Assembly (NCBI RefSeq): GCF_004023625.1
Contig: NZ_RPDJ01000005.1
Coordinates: 1 to 64,000, forward strand
Direction of reading: 5' to 3'
Source of the DNA: Streptomyces cavernae
Lineage (GTDB): Bacteria; Actinomycetota; Actinomycetes; Streptomycetales; Streptomycetaceae
Length of the DNA: 64,000 nucleotides
The notes under the pieces are model-generated. The model saw nothing but the letters and a program-made list of their open reading frames with translations. It searched no databases and had not been told where the DNA came from. The position numbers were made by a program, and so were the translations under genes. Positions 31,279 through 39,794 of the stretch are shown piece after piece (position 1 is the stretch's first letter; the number at the start of each line of letters is the position of its first letter).

Positions 31279-32628
31279 ATGGCAGAGCCGCAGCGCGCCG
31301 TCGTCGTAGGGGGCGGCATCGGAGGCCTGACCGCGGCGGTGGCCCTGCGGCAGCGGGGCTGGCGGGTCACCGTCCTGGAGAGGTCGGCCTCCCTCGAACC
31401 CGTCGGCGCCGGTATCTCCCTGGCCCCCAACTCCCTGCGCGCCCTCGACGTCATCGGCCTCGGTGACGAGATCCGCGACCTCGCGGCCTGGCAGGGCGAC
31501 GGCGGACTGCGCAACCCGCGGGGGCGCTGGCTGTCCCGTACGGACGCTTCGGCCGCGGCCGAACGCTTCGGTGGCCCGCTGGTGCTGCTGCACCGGGCCA
31601 CCCTCGTCGACGCCCTCGCGGCACGGCTGCCCGACGGTGCCGTCCGGACCTCCGCCGTCGCGAGCCTCGCCGACCCCGGCGACACCGACCGTCCCGCCCG
31701 CGTCATCACACCGGCGGGAGAGCTCGAGGCCGACCTGGTCGTCGGCGCCGACGGCATCCACTCCGCCGTACGCCGGGCACTGTTCCCGGATCACCCTGGA
31801 ACCGTCTACTCCGGATTCACCACCTGGCGGGTCGTGATCCCCGTCCCCGGTGTGGCGTTCGCGTCGCACGAGACCTGGGGCAGCGGCCGCATCTGGGGCA
31901 CGCACCCGCTCAAGGACGGCAGGGTCTACGCGTACGCGGCGGCCATGACACCCGCCGGGGAACGCGCGCCCGACGACGAGAAGGCAGAACTGGTGCGCCG
32001 CTTCGGTGACTGGCACGACCCGATCCCCGCCGTCCTCGCCGCCGCCCGCCCCGAGGACGTCCTGCGGCACGACGTGCACCACATCGCCGAGCCGCTGCCC
32101 GCCTTCCACCGCGGCCGGGTGGCCCTGCTCGGCGATGCCGCGCACGCCATGCCGCCGACCCTCGGCCAGGGCGGCAACCAGGCCATCGAGGACGGCGTCG
32201 TACTCGCCCACCACGCCGTCGTACTCGCCCACCACGCCGTCGTACTCGCCCACCACGCCGTCGTACTCGCCCACGATGCCGGAGCCGGCGGCCCCGGCCG
32301 AGTCGGCGGCCCCGGTGACGCTCGCGGGACCGGGGCCGCCCGCGGCTCCGGCGACATCACCGGCCTCGCCGCCTATACCGCCGCCCGACGGCCCCGTACC
32401 ACGGCCATCACCCGCAAAGCGGTCGCCACCGCCCGGCTGAACATGATGCGCGGCCGGCTGCGCACCGCCCTGCGCGACACCGCGGTCGCCGCACTGTCCA
32501 AGGCCGGCCCGTCCTTCGTGCTGCGGAGCTTCGACGACATCGCCGGCTGGAGTCCCCCGGTGCGGCCGTATGCTTCCGTCGAGGCGGGAGCGGACAACCG
32601 CCGACGAACCTCTGAGGAGACTCCGTGA
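31279..32628 (+). CDS. FAD-dependent monooxygenase (PHBH type) with in-frame repeat expansion
   Basis: A 449-residue flavin hydroxylase that would add oxygen to an aromatic or polyketide-like substrate using NAD(P)H. FAD motifs are VVVGGGIGGLTAAVALRQRG, the DG region VVGADGIHSAVR, and GDAAHAMPPTLGQGGNQAIE. Directly after it, DGVVLAHHA is followed by three more copies of VVLAHHA/VVLAHDA encoded by four 21-bp tandem repeats. A Gly-rich insert follows (GAGGPGRVGGPGDARGTGAA), then the normal helix AAYTAARRPRTTAITRKAVA. GTGA links it to the next gene. AGGAGG lies four bases before ATG 31279. The insertion sits near the flavin site, and its effect on activity is unknown. Confidence 0.92.
   Translation: MAEPQRAVVVGGGIGGLTAAVALRQRGWRVTVLERSASLEPVGAGISLAPNSLRALDVIGLGDEIRDLAAWQGDGGLRNPRGRWLSRTDASAAAERFGGPLVLLHRATLVDALAARLPDGAVRTSAVASLADPGDTDRPARVITPAGELEADLVVGADGIHSAVRRALFPDHPGTVYSGFTTWRVVIPVPGVAFASHETWGSGRIWGTHPLKDGRVYAYAAAMTPAGERAPDDEKAELVRRFGDWHDPIPAVLAAARPEDVLRHDVHHIAEPLPAFHRGRVALLGDAAHAMPPTLGQGGNQAIEDGVVLAHHAVVLAHHAVVLAHHAVVLAHDAGAGGPGRVGGPGDARGTGAARGSGDITGLAAYTAARRPRTTAITRKAVATARLNMMRGRLRTALRDTAVAALSKAGPSFVLRSFDDIAGWSPPVRPYASVEAGADNRRRTSEETP
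32197..32280 (+). repeat. Four tandem 21-bp repeats inside the monooxygenase gene
   Basis: GTCGTACTCGCCCACCACGC plus a final C is repeated three times exactly (32197-32259). A fourth copy (32260-32280) differs by two bases (CACGAT). The unit is a multiple of three, so the frame is kept and encodes VVLAHHA repeats. Confidence 0.95.
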
Positions 32629-33530
32629 AGGTCGGCTGCATCGGACTCGGCGACATCGCGCAGAAGGCCTATCTGCCCGTCCTGGGCACGCTGCCGGGGG
32701 TGGAACTGCACCTCCACACCCGGACGCCCGCGACACTCGACCGGGTCGGCGACAGCCTGCACCTCCCTGCGGCCCGCCGCCACACCGACCTCGACGCGCT
32801 GCTCGCCCAGGACCTCGACGCGGCCTTCGTGCACGCCCCCACCGAGGCCCACCCGGAGATCGTGACGCGACTGCTTCAGGCCGGTGTACCCACGTACGTC
32901 GACAAGCCGCTCGCGTACGACCTCGCCGACTCCGAGCGTCTCGTCCGGCTCGCCGAGGAGCGCGGCATCGGCCTCGCCGTCGGCTTCAACCGGCGCTACG
33001 CACCCGGCTACGTCCAGTGCGCCGACCATCCGCGCGAGCTGATCCTGATGCAGAAGAACCGCATCGGCCTGCCCGAGGAACCGCGCCGGATGATCCTCGA
33101 CGACTTCATCCACGTCGTGGACACCCTGCGGTTCCTGGTACCGGGAACCGTCGACGACGTCACCGTACGGGCCCGGGCCGAGCGCGGGCTGCTGCACCAC
33201 GTCGTCCTGCAGCTCTCGGGCGAGGGCTTCACCGCGCTCGGCGTGATGAACCGGCTCAGCGGCTCCGCCGAGGAGATCCTGGAAGTCTCCGGCCAGGACA
33301 CCAAACGGCAGGTGGTCAATCTCGCCGAGGTCATGGACCACAAGGGCCAGCCGACGGTGCGGCGGCGCGGCGACTGGGTTCCGGTGGCCCGCCAGCGCGG
33401 CATCGAACAGTGCGTGCTGGCCTTCCTCGACGCCGTCCGCGCGGGAAAGGCACTCAGCGCCCGTGACGCGCTGGCGACCCACGAACTGTGTGAGCGGGTG
33501 GTGCGGGCGGTTCAGGAGCGGTCTGCCTGA
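32625..33530 (+). CDS. Gfo/Idh/MocA-family oxidoreductase
   Basis: A 301-residue NAD(P)-dependent dehydrogenase of the sugar or myo-inositol dehydrogenase type. The Rossmann domain (CIGLGDIAQKAYLPVLGTLP) occupies residues 1-120, followed by the hallmark lysine in TYVDKPLAYDL and the C-terminal domain with GFNRRYAPGYVQ. GTG 32625 overlaps the monooxygenase stop (GTGA), with GAGGAG five bases upstream, so both are translated together from the TetR-controlled operon. Its 3' end overlaps lnt by 77 bp on the opposite strand. The substrate is unknown. Confidence 0.9.
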   Translation: MKVGCIGLGDIAQKAYLPVLGTLPGVELHLHTRTPATLDRVGDSLHLPAARRHTDLDALLAQDLDAAFVHAPTEAHPEIVTRLLQAGVPTYVDKPLAYDLADSERLVRLAEERGIGLAVGFNRRYAPGYVQCADHPRELILMQKNRIGLPEEPRRMILDDFIHVVDTLRFLVPGTVDDVTVRARAERGLLHHVVLQLSGEGFTALGVMNRLSGSAEEILEVSGQDTKRQVVNLAEVMDHKGQPTVRRRGDWVPVARQRGIEQCVLAFLDAVRAGKALSARDALATHELCERVVRAVQERSA

Positions 33531-35019
33531 ACCGTATGGCCCGTACGCCCTCGGTGATGCCCAGACCCAGCAGGATCAGCAGCGCCGCGTGCACCGGCCA
33601 GTCACCGAACCGCACATAGGGCGTGGTGCCGTCGGCCAGCGGCACCTCGTACACCTCCGAGGTGCTGGAGTCCGTACCGAGCCAGGGTCCGGTGCGTGCG
33701 CCGCCGGGGCCGTAGACGGCGGAGACGCCGGTGAGCGTCGCGTGCACCATCGGACGGCCGGTCTCGGCGGCCCGCAGCGCGGCGAGCGAGGCGTGCTGCT
33801 CGGGGGCCCAGCTCCGCTGGAACGTCGACGTCGACGACTGGGCGAGCAGCACCCGGGCGCCGTCCTCGGTGAGATGGCGGCTCATGTCGGGGAACGCCGA
33901 CTCGAAGCAGACCATGGGGCCGATGCGCAGGCCCTGCCCGGTGTCCATGACCACCTGCTCGGTGCCGCGCCTGCGGTCCTCACCGGCCGCCTTGCCGACG
34001 GAGGTGGCCCAGCCCAGCACGGAACGAGCTGGGACGTACTCGCCGAAGGGCACCAGCCGCATCTTGTCGTAGCGGTCACCGGTGGGACCCTCCGGGCCGA
34101 CGATCACCGAGCTCTTGTAGATGCCCGGCAGGTCGGAGCGGCGTGCGTCCACGTTGACCAGGATGTCGGCGCCGGTCTCGCGGGACAGCTCGGTGATCCG
34201 GTCGGTGAGGTCGGAACGGTCCGCGAGGTCGAAGCCGACACTGCTCTCACCCCACACGATCAGGTCCAGGTCCTGCCCGACGAGGTCGCGGGTGAGCCGT
34301 TCCTCGCGGGCGAAGCGGTTGTCGGCGCCGGCCACGATGCCCGCCTGTACGACGGCGATCCGCACCCGGCCGTCCGTCCCTGGCACCGGCGACCACATCC
34401 AGGCCGCCGAGGCCGCGGCGGCGGTGGCGACCAGTGCGGCGAGCGCCGGGACCCGGAACCGTCGTACGGCGACGAGCACGGCGACCGCCACATTGACCGC
34501 CACCACCAGGAAACTCAGCAGCCACACCCCGCCGACCGAGGCGAGCCGCAGCGCGGGCGTCACCTGCCACTGGGTCGCCCCGAGCAGCCCCCAGGGCCCG
34601 CCGAGGCCCTGCCAGGAGCGGACGAGCTCCACCATCAGCCAGCCCGAAGGCAGCACGAAGAGCGCGGTGACGACCCGGCCCCGCGAGGGCACTCCGCCCA
34701 GGTACCGGCGCACCAGCAGCCCCCAGGGCGCCCACAGCGCGCCCAGCAGGGCCGCTATCACGAAGGTGAACACGTGCAGGCTCGGCAGCAGCCAGTGGTG
34801 CACGGCCAGCATGAAACCGAGGCCACCGAACCAGCCGTCGTAGGCCGCCCGCTTCCGGGTGGGGGCGGTGCGGACCAGCAGGATCCACGGCACGAGGCAG
34901 ACGTAGGCGAACCACCACAGCGAAGGCGCGGGGAACGCCAGCATGGGCAGCGCGCCCGCCAGCGCGGCGACGAGATGGCGCCGCCAGGTGGAGGTGAGCC
35001 AGTCGTCGGGCAACTTCAT
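33454..35019 (-). CDS. lnt: Apolipoprotein N-acyltransferase
   Basis: A 521-residue integral membrane enzyme that adds a third acyl chain to lipoproteins. The N-terminal half has several helices (LVAALAGALPMLAFPAPSLW, VHHWLLPSLHVFTFVIAALL). The C-terminal nitrilase domain carries Glu in LIVWGESSVG, Lys in YDKMRLVPFGEYVPARS and Cys in MVCFESAFPDMS. It fits the several lipobox proteins in this window. ATG 35019 has GGAGG about 9 bases upstream. The tail after residue 490 is Pro-rich and overlaps the Gfo/Idh/MocA gene. Confidence 0.93.
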   Translation of the reverse strand: MKLPDDWLTSTWRRHLVAALAGALPMLAFPAPSLWWFAYVCLVPWILLVRTAPTRKRAAYDGWFGGLGFMLAVHHWLLPSLHVFTFVIAALLGALWAPWGLLVRRYLGGVPSRGRVVTALFVLPSGWLMVELVRSWQGLGGPWGLLGATQWQVTPALRLASVGGVWLLSFLVVAVNVAVAVLVAVRRFRVPALAALVATAAAASAAWMWSPVPGTDGRVRIAVVQAGIVAGADNRFAREERLTRDLVGQDLDLIVWGESSVGFDLADRSDLTDRITELSRETGADILVNVDARRSDLPGIYKSSVIVGPEGPTGDRYDKMRLVPFGEYVPARSVLGWATSVGKAAGEDRRRGTEQVVMDTGQGLRIGPMVCFESAFPDMSRHLTEDGARVLLAQSSTSTFQRSWAPEQHASLAALRAAETGRPMVHATLTGVSAVYGPGGARTGPWLGTDSSTSEVYEVPLADGTTPYVRFGDWPVHAALLILLGLGITEGVRAIRFRQTAPEPPAPPAHTVRGSPARHGR

Positions 35020-35126
35020 GCAGCGCCTCCCTCCCCGGTGCGTGACTCCAGTGTGCGCGCCCCGGACGATCTCCGACAGGCGGCCGCCGGTCAGCCCGCC
35101 GGTCAGCCCGCCGGTCGGCCTGCCGG

Positions 35127-35609
35127 TCAGCCCGCCGACCGGGGAACCTGGCGCCACTTCTCCTGGACGGTCACCTGGCGCAGCCGCCAGCCGTCGTACG
35201 TACGCAGCAGCCCGAAGGCGTAGCGGCCGCCGCACACGAAGTCCGGCGCGGTGGCTCCGTCGTCCTGGGCCGGCCCGCTTCCCGCGAACCGCATCGGGTT
35301 GACGTAGTCCGCCTCGACCCGTGCCGTATCTCCGGTGTCCTGTTCCAACAGGCCGAAACGTACCCGGCGATTGACGATCAGATGCTGGCGCATCGCGAAA
35401 AGTTCCATGGAACGGGAGAGCCACTCTGCGACCTGGTCCGGATCGCCCTCGACACCACCGGCCGACCGGTAGTCCGCGCGCCCGTCCGGCGCGAAGAGCC
35501 GCCGGTACCCCTCCCAGTCCCCGTCGTCCACGGCCACCGCGTAGTCGGTGATCAGTTCGTCGACGGCAAGCCGGTCCATCACGGTGGCGAGCTCTACACG
35601 CTGCGTCAT
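35127..35609 (-). CDS. Nuclear transport factor 2-like (SnoaL-type) protein
   Basis: A 160-residue cone-shaped alpha+beta barrel. MDRLAVDELITDYAVAVDDG, DWEGYRRLFAPDGRADYRSA and a C-terminal WRLRQVTVQEKW strand are typical of SnoaL/NTF2-like proteins with small ligand pockets. The role could be an isomerase, dehydratase or binding protein; no catalytic residue set is decisive. ATG 35609 has no clear ribosome site. The gap to lnt holds 14-bp repeats of GGTCAGCCCGCC. Confidence 0.85.
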   Translation of the reverse strand: MTQRVELATVMDRLAVDELITDYAVAVDDGDWEGYRRLFAPDGRADYRSAGGVEGDPDQVAEWLSRSMELFAMRQHLIVNRRVRFGLLEQDTGDTARVEADYVNPMRFAGSGPAQDDGATAPDFVCGGRYAFGLLRTYDGWRLRQVTVQEKWRQVPRSAG

Positions 35610-35639
35610 CGGCTCAGTGTTGGGCACGGAGGCGACGGG

Positions 35640-35762
35640 GCCAAGAGGCGTGCAGCGACGAACAGGTGGGCGTGGCGACGAGTAAGTGGAGCGTGCGGCT
35701 ACGAACAGGTGGAGCGTGCGGTGACGAACAGGTGGAGCGTGCGGCGGCGAACCGGCGAATCC
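35640..35762. repeat. Tandem repeat TGACGAACAGGTGGAGCGTG (about 21-24 bp units)
   Basis: Three to four degenerate copies lie between the divergent NTF2-like and cupin genes. No gene is seen. Confidence 0.7.
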
Positions 35763-35811
35763 CGTCCGGATCCGGCTCGCCTTCCTCGCCCTCAGGCCAT
35801 AGCCTTCCGGC

Positions 35812-36306
35812 GTGGACTCGAGGAAGCCGGTGGACCCCGAAGCACTCATCACCCACTACGGCCTGCAGCCGATACCCCAGGAGGGCGGTCTCTTCCGGGA
35901 GACCTGGAAGGGGCCCGAGCGCCCGGACGGCGGACCCGAGGGGACCGCGATCGTAGCCCTGCTCACGGCGCACGACTACTCGGCCCTGCACCGTCTCCCG
36001 TATGCCGAGACCTGGCACTTCTACCTCGGTGACCCGCTGGAACTGTTGCTGCTGGCACCGGACGGCACGGCGCGCACGGTTGTCATCGGCCCCGATGTCC
36101 TGGACGGCCAGCACGTCCAGTACACGATCCCGGCCAGGACCTGGATGGGCGGTCGCGTGGTGGCGGGCGGCGCGTGGTCGTTCTTCGGCTGCACGATGGC
36201 GCCCGGATTCACCTACGACGGGTACGAGCACGGCGACGCCGCCGAGTTGACCGCCCGCTACCCCGACCAGGCCGACCGAATCAGCGCCCTGTGCCGACCT
36301 GCCTGA
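35812..36306 (+). CDS. Cupin (DUF985) protein
   Basis: A 164-residue single-domain cupin. EEGGLF-like start (PQEGGLFRETWKG), HRLPYAETWHFYLGDPLELL and a C-terminal GAWSFFGCTMAPGFTYDGYE are the family hallmarks. These proteins fold as RmlC-like jelly rolls with a metal or sugar site; function unknown. GTG 35812 follows CCGGC with no strong ribosome site, so it could be leaderless. Confidence 0.9.
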   Translation: MDSRKPVDPEALITHYGLQPIPQEGGLFRETWKGPERPDGGPEGTAIVALLTAHDYSALHRLPYAETWHFYLGDPLELLLLAPDGTARTVVIGPDVLDGQHVQYTIPARTWMGGRVVAGGAWSFFGCTMAPGFTYDGYEHGDAAELTARYPDQADRISALCRPA

Positions 36307-36372
36307 GCGGTCTCCCGCCGGGATGTGGGGCATGACGGCGGTCGAGTCACAGGTGCTTCGGGGGAACCACTG

Positions 36373-36882
36373 TCACCGGGTTTTCGCTGCCGTGATCGCC
36401 TGGCGCAGTGCCTGCAAGAACGCGCGGCCGTCGGCGTCATCGCCCAGCGCGACGTGGTAGGAACCACGTTCGGGCCGGCCCGACCAGGGCGCGGTGATGT
36501 TGACGCCGCTGTCCTCGGGCACCCGGAGGCGGCCGGCGACCCGTTCGGCCAGTGCGCTGTGCGGAGACACGGCCAAGTCGTCCAGCCGGGCGGAGAGCAC
36601 GACGGTGCCCGTGGACGTCCGGGTCACCGCCACCACCAGGTGGTGGGGGGTGAACAGGGCCGTCGTGTGATGCTCGGGATCCGGGTCGGCCAGGCCCTTG
36701 AGGCGGGAACGCAGAGTCGGCTTGTACAGGCGGGTACTGACAGTGGCACAGCAGGCGACCGCGTTCGCGAACACGTCACCGAGGAGCTGGGTCTCCGCGT
36801 GGGCGGCGATCGCGTCCCGTACGCCCGGCTCGATCTCGTCCGGCCCGCAGTGTCTGCTGCCGCGCTTGTACAACCGCTCCAT
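36373..36882 (-). CDS. Hypothetical protein of unknown function
   Basis: A 169-residue soluble protein: CGPDEIEPGVRDAIAAHAET near the start, LLGDVFANAVACCATVSTRL in the middle and GSYHVALGDDADGRAFLQAL near the end. It has no membrane segment or known motif. I do not recognise the family. GGAGG is about 9 bases before ATG 36882. It lies in line with a small 60-residue gene, separated by a repeat tract. Codon usage is normal for Streptomyces. Confidence 0.7.
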   Translation of the reverse strand: MERLYKRGSRHCGPDEIEPGVRDAIAAHAETQLLGDVFANAVACCATVSTRLYKPTLRSRLKGLADPDPEHHTTALFTPHHLVVAVTRTSTGTVVLSARLDDLAVSPHSALAERVAGRLRVPEDSGVNITAPWSGRPERGSYHVALGDDADGRAFLQALRQAITAAKTR

Positions 36883-36984
36883 TCCGGCCCCTCCCTGACC
36901 TCGTCCGTCACGTCGTTGGTCTGTTCCGTGAACGCGACAGGCTGATCTGCTCAGTGGGGGGCGGCCAAGTCTTTCACGGTGAGG

Positions 36985-37090
36985 CAGGGCTGGGGCAGGG
37001 ACAGGGACGGGCACAGGGAAAGGGAAGGAGCGGGGAAAGGGAAGGGCCCGGGGAAAGGGAAGGGCCCGGGGAAAGGGGATGGAGCGGGGA
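36985..37090. repeat. GGGAAAGGGAAGGGCCCG purine-rich tandem repeat
   Basis: Purine-rich plus strand with units GGGAAAGGGAAGGGCCCG at about 37034-37070 and shorter GGGAAAGGGA relatives. It lies upstream of the 169-residue gene and after the 60-residue gene on the minus strand. Confidence 0.7.
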
Positions 37091-37118
37091 CAGGAGTGCG
37101 GGCCGCGGAGTGGTCTGG

Positions 37119-37298
37119 TCAGGCCGCCTCGATGACTTCGCCGCGGATGGCGGCGGCCCACTTCACTACCAACGCCTCGTACTCCGCCCGCTCCTGGGTC
37201 GACAGGGAGCCGCCCGAACGCATCCAGAGCGCTCGGATCTGCTCGTTCAAGGCGGCCGCAGACCGCACGGAACCAGGGTGGGTGAGTTCGGGGGACAT
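37119..37298 (-). CDS. Small hypothetical protein, 59 residues
   Basis: A short protein from ATG 37298 (MSPELTHPGS...). It ends LSTQERAEYEALVVKWAAAI then RGEVIEAA, a single amphipathic helix. It has the look of the small actinobacterial helical proteins of unknown function. An in-frame ATG at 37304 is possible. Codon bias is normal. Confidence 0.6.
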   Translation of the reverse strand: MSPELTHPGSVRSAAALNEQIRALWMRSGGSLSTQERAEYEALVVKWAAAIRGEVIEAA

Positions 37299-37304
37299 GT
37301 GCAC

Positions 37305-37651
37305 AAGCGTAGGCCCCGGAACTGAGCGTGCGCTACCGGTCTGCTGTCACTTGCGTATGCGCTTGCTCACTCTCCGTCCGAACGATGGCTGACGCGGATG
37401 AGAAGCGGCTGGTCAGGGCCGGTACCCGCGGCCTTGGAGCGGGTGCGGGGTCCTCCGGTGCCCGGTCGAAGAGTCGCGCAAATCACCCTGGAATCCATCG
37501 AAACCACACAGTGCGGCGGCCTGCGGGAGCGGCAGAACCGCGTTGTTCCGCGTGGTTGGGGCCGGGGTTGTGGTCAAGTGAGCACTTTCCGTGCGTCTTT
37601 CGCGCTCGCCGCCATAGTGCTTCTAGAGCAGAGGCGCAACGCTGTGGCGCC
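37305..37651. other. Intergenic gap without visible gene
   Basis: About 350 bp between a minus-strand small gene and the carboxymuconolactone-type gene. Moderate GC content, no minisatellite, no RNA, and no promoter of clear consensus was seen. Confidence 0.5.
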
Positions 37652-38221
37652 ATGAAGCAGCGGATCGACGGCGTGACGCCGCCCTATGAGCCGGAGACAG
37701 AGCAGGCCCTGCGCAGATGGATGCCGCCGGGAGTCACGGTGGACCCCCTGATGCTCTTCAGGGTCCTCGTGCGCCATCCCGACCTCGCGGCGAGCATGCA
37801 GCCGCTGGGCAGTCGGCTCCTCATGCACGGCCGACTCTCCGACGCCGACCGCGAGTTGGTGATCAACCGGGTCGCCGCCCGTTCTGTGTGCGCGTACGAA
37901 TGGGGTGTGCACACGGCGGTCTACGCGGAGGCCGCCGGGCTCACCCAGGAGCAGATCGCCCTCACCGCGACCGGCGCACCGGACGACGCTGCCTGGTCCC
38001 CGCGCCAACGGGCTCTCCTGCGCGCCGTGGACGAACTCCACGACACCGCCCGCCTCTCGGACCCGGCCTGGGCCGAACTGCGCGCCCACCTCGGCGAGGA
38101 GGAGTGCCTGGAGTTCCTGGTCCTGGCGGGCTGGTACCGCACGATCGCATACGTCCTGAACGGGCTGCGGATCGAACCGGAGCCGTGGGCAAGGGAGTTC
38201 CCGCTGGAGCGGGAGGCTTGA
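37652..38221 (+). CDS. Carboxymuconolactone decarboxylase-family protein
   Basis: A 189-residue AhpD/CMD-fold protein. The first half carries VLVRHPDLAASMQPLGSRLL and LSDADRELVINRVAARSVCA; the second carries YEWGVHTAVYAEAAGLTQEQ. Only one Cys is in the usual CxxC/H place (VCAYEWGVH), so it resembles the gamma-carboxymuconolactone decarboxylase branch more than AhpD peroxidases. The role is unresolved. ATG 37652 has no strong ribosome site. It is convergent with uppP, whose stop is 63 bp away. Confidence 0.87.
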   Translation: MKQRIDGVTPPYEPETEQALRRWMPPGVTVDPLMLFRVLVRHPDLAASMQPLGSRLLMHGRLSDADRELVINRVAARSVCAYEWGVHTAVYAEAAGLTQEQIALTATGAPDDAAWSPRQRALLRAVDELHDTARLSDPAWAELRAHLGEEECLEFLVLAGWYRTIAYVLNGLRIEPEPWAREFPLEREA

Positions 38222-38283
38222 CCGCACGTTGGGCCCGTGCACAGCGCCGTGTCTGAGGCGCGATGAGGGTGACCGCCCGCTGG

Positions 38284-39159
38284 TCAGCCCGCCGACTCCG
38301 CCGCGTGCGGGCTCAGCACACCCATGCTGACCAGCGCGATGATGACCGCGCCGAGCGCGATGCGGTAGTAGACGAACGGCATGAAGCTCTTGTGGGAGAT
38401 GAACTTCATGAACCAGGCGATCACGGCGTAACCGACCCCGAACGCGATGACCGTCGCGAAGACGGTCGGACCCCAGGAGACATGGCCGCCCTCGGTCGCG
38501 TCCTTCAACTCGAAGAGACCGGAGGCGAGAACGGCCGGCATGGCGAGGAGGAACGAGTAACGTGCCGCGGCCGCACGGGAGTAGCCCATGAAGAGTCCGC
38601 CGCTGATGGTCGCGCCGGACCGGGAGACGCCCGGCACCAGAGCCATCGCCTGGGCCAGGCCGTAGAGCAGGCCGTCCTTGACGGTCAGGTCGTCGAGCTG
38701 CTTGCGCTGCTTGGGGGCCCGGTGCTTCCCGCCGGCCTCGTCGCGTGCCGCGAGGCGGTCGGCTATGCCGATGACCACGCCCATGACGATGAGCATCGTC
38801 GCGGTGATCCGCAGATCGCGGAACGGTCCCTCGATCTGGTCCTTGAGAGTGACTCCGAGCACACCGATCGGGATGGAGCCGACGATCACGAGCCAGCCCA
38901 TCCGGGCGTTGGGGTCGCTGCGCATGTCCTTGTTCGTGAGCGAGCGGAACCACGCCGAGAGGATGTTGGTGACGTCCTTGCGGAAGTAGATCAGCACCGC
39001 GGCCTCCGTACCCAGCTGGGTGATGGCGGTGAAGGCCGCTCCCGGGTCCTCCCAGCCGGAGAAGGCGGCTGTCAGGCGCAGATGCGCGCTGGAGGAGACC
39101 GGCAGGAATTCGGTCAGCCCCTGGACGAGTCCGAGGATGAGGGATTCAAACCAAGACAT
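38284..39159 (-). CDS. uppP: Undecaprenyl-diphosphate phosphatase (UppP/BacA)
   Basis: A 291-residue integral membrane phosphatase that recycles the lipid carrier of cell-wall synthesis. It opens SWFESLILGLVQGLTEFLPV then SSSAHL, the conserved (E/Q)xxxE and PxSSSxH motif, with the second signature PGVSRSGATISGGLFMGYSR and eight helices. Raised levels give bacitracin resistance in other bacteria. ATG 39159 starts MSWFES. Length is typical. Confidence 0.96.
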   Translation of the reverse strand: MSWFESLILGLVQGLTEFLPVSSSAHLRLTAAFSGWEDPGAAFTAITQLGTEAAVLIYFRKDVTNILSAWFRSLTNKDMRSDPNARMGWLVIVGSIPIGVLGVTLKDQIEGPFRDLRITATMLIVMGVVIGIADRLAARDEAGGKHRAPKQRKQLDDLTVKDGLLYGLAQAMALVPGVSRSGATISGGLFMGYSRAAAARYSFLLAMPAVLASGLFELKDATEGGHVSWGPTVFATVIAFGVGYAVIAWFMKFISHKSFMPFVYYRIALGAVIIALVSMGVLSPHAAESAG

Positions 39160-39794
39160 GAAGTTTCGTGATCCAAGCGCTGATCGTGAGGCAGGCGGGG
39201 GGAGAGGGGCATGCGGGCGTGCCGCGGTTCGCGGTGATCAGGAATTGTTGAGGGGCCAGACTAGCGTCCTCATGCGACAGCCCAGTCACAGGGGCTTCGC
39301 GAGGACGCCGGTCCCCGCGGTGTGCTGCGGCTTTCTTCCGGCGGTGATGCCGGCGGTGGTGCCGGTGCCGGTTCAGCGGGCCCGAACGCGCCCGGAACGG
39401 GCGCCTCGTGAGCCGCGCGGGGACGACTGACGCCTCGGTCACCGGCTCCATCGGGGCTTCCCGCTGGACCTGCTCGGCGCCCAGGCTCAGGGGCACGATC
39501 GGCTCCCTGCTGGTCCGCAGCCTGCCCGGGCCCGGCCCGCTCACCCCACCCCATCGGCCCGTACCCCGACCGCGGTGCCCGTCGCCTCCCGCATGGCACG
39601 CACTGGCGGGTCGACGTCGCGGCGCAGTGCGCCGGCGGCGTGACGCGGTACATCGCCGGGTCGGTGTCGCGCAGCAGCTCACCGGCGCCGGCGCGGGCCG
39701 CGCGGGGGGCGAAGAGTAAGGGCGCGTGGAGCTGTAAGCGCCGCAGACGCGGCAGGACGTCGTCCCGCACGGCCGGCCGCAGGGCGGCGGTTCT
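39160..39794 (-). pseudogene. Possible decayed coding region between uppP and the mycothiol-type enzyme
   Basis: About 635 bp in which no whole gene convinces. On the minus strand VRDDVLPRLRRLQLHAPLLF and LLRDTDPAMYR (about 39640-39770) show good third-position GC. A few bases later a different frame has a good stretch ending in RRDVDPPVRAMREATGTAVG (stop near 39540), suggesting a frameshift in an old gene. Two TTA codons occur in the first segment. The rest is Pro/Arg-rich and may be non-coding. Alternatives are a real 166-residue protein or no gene at all. Confidence 0.3.
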
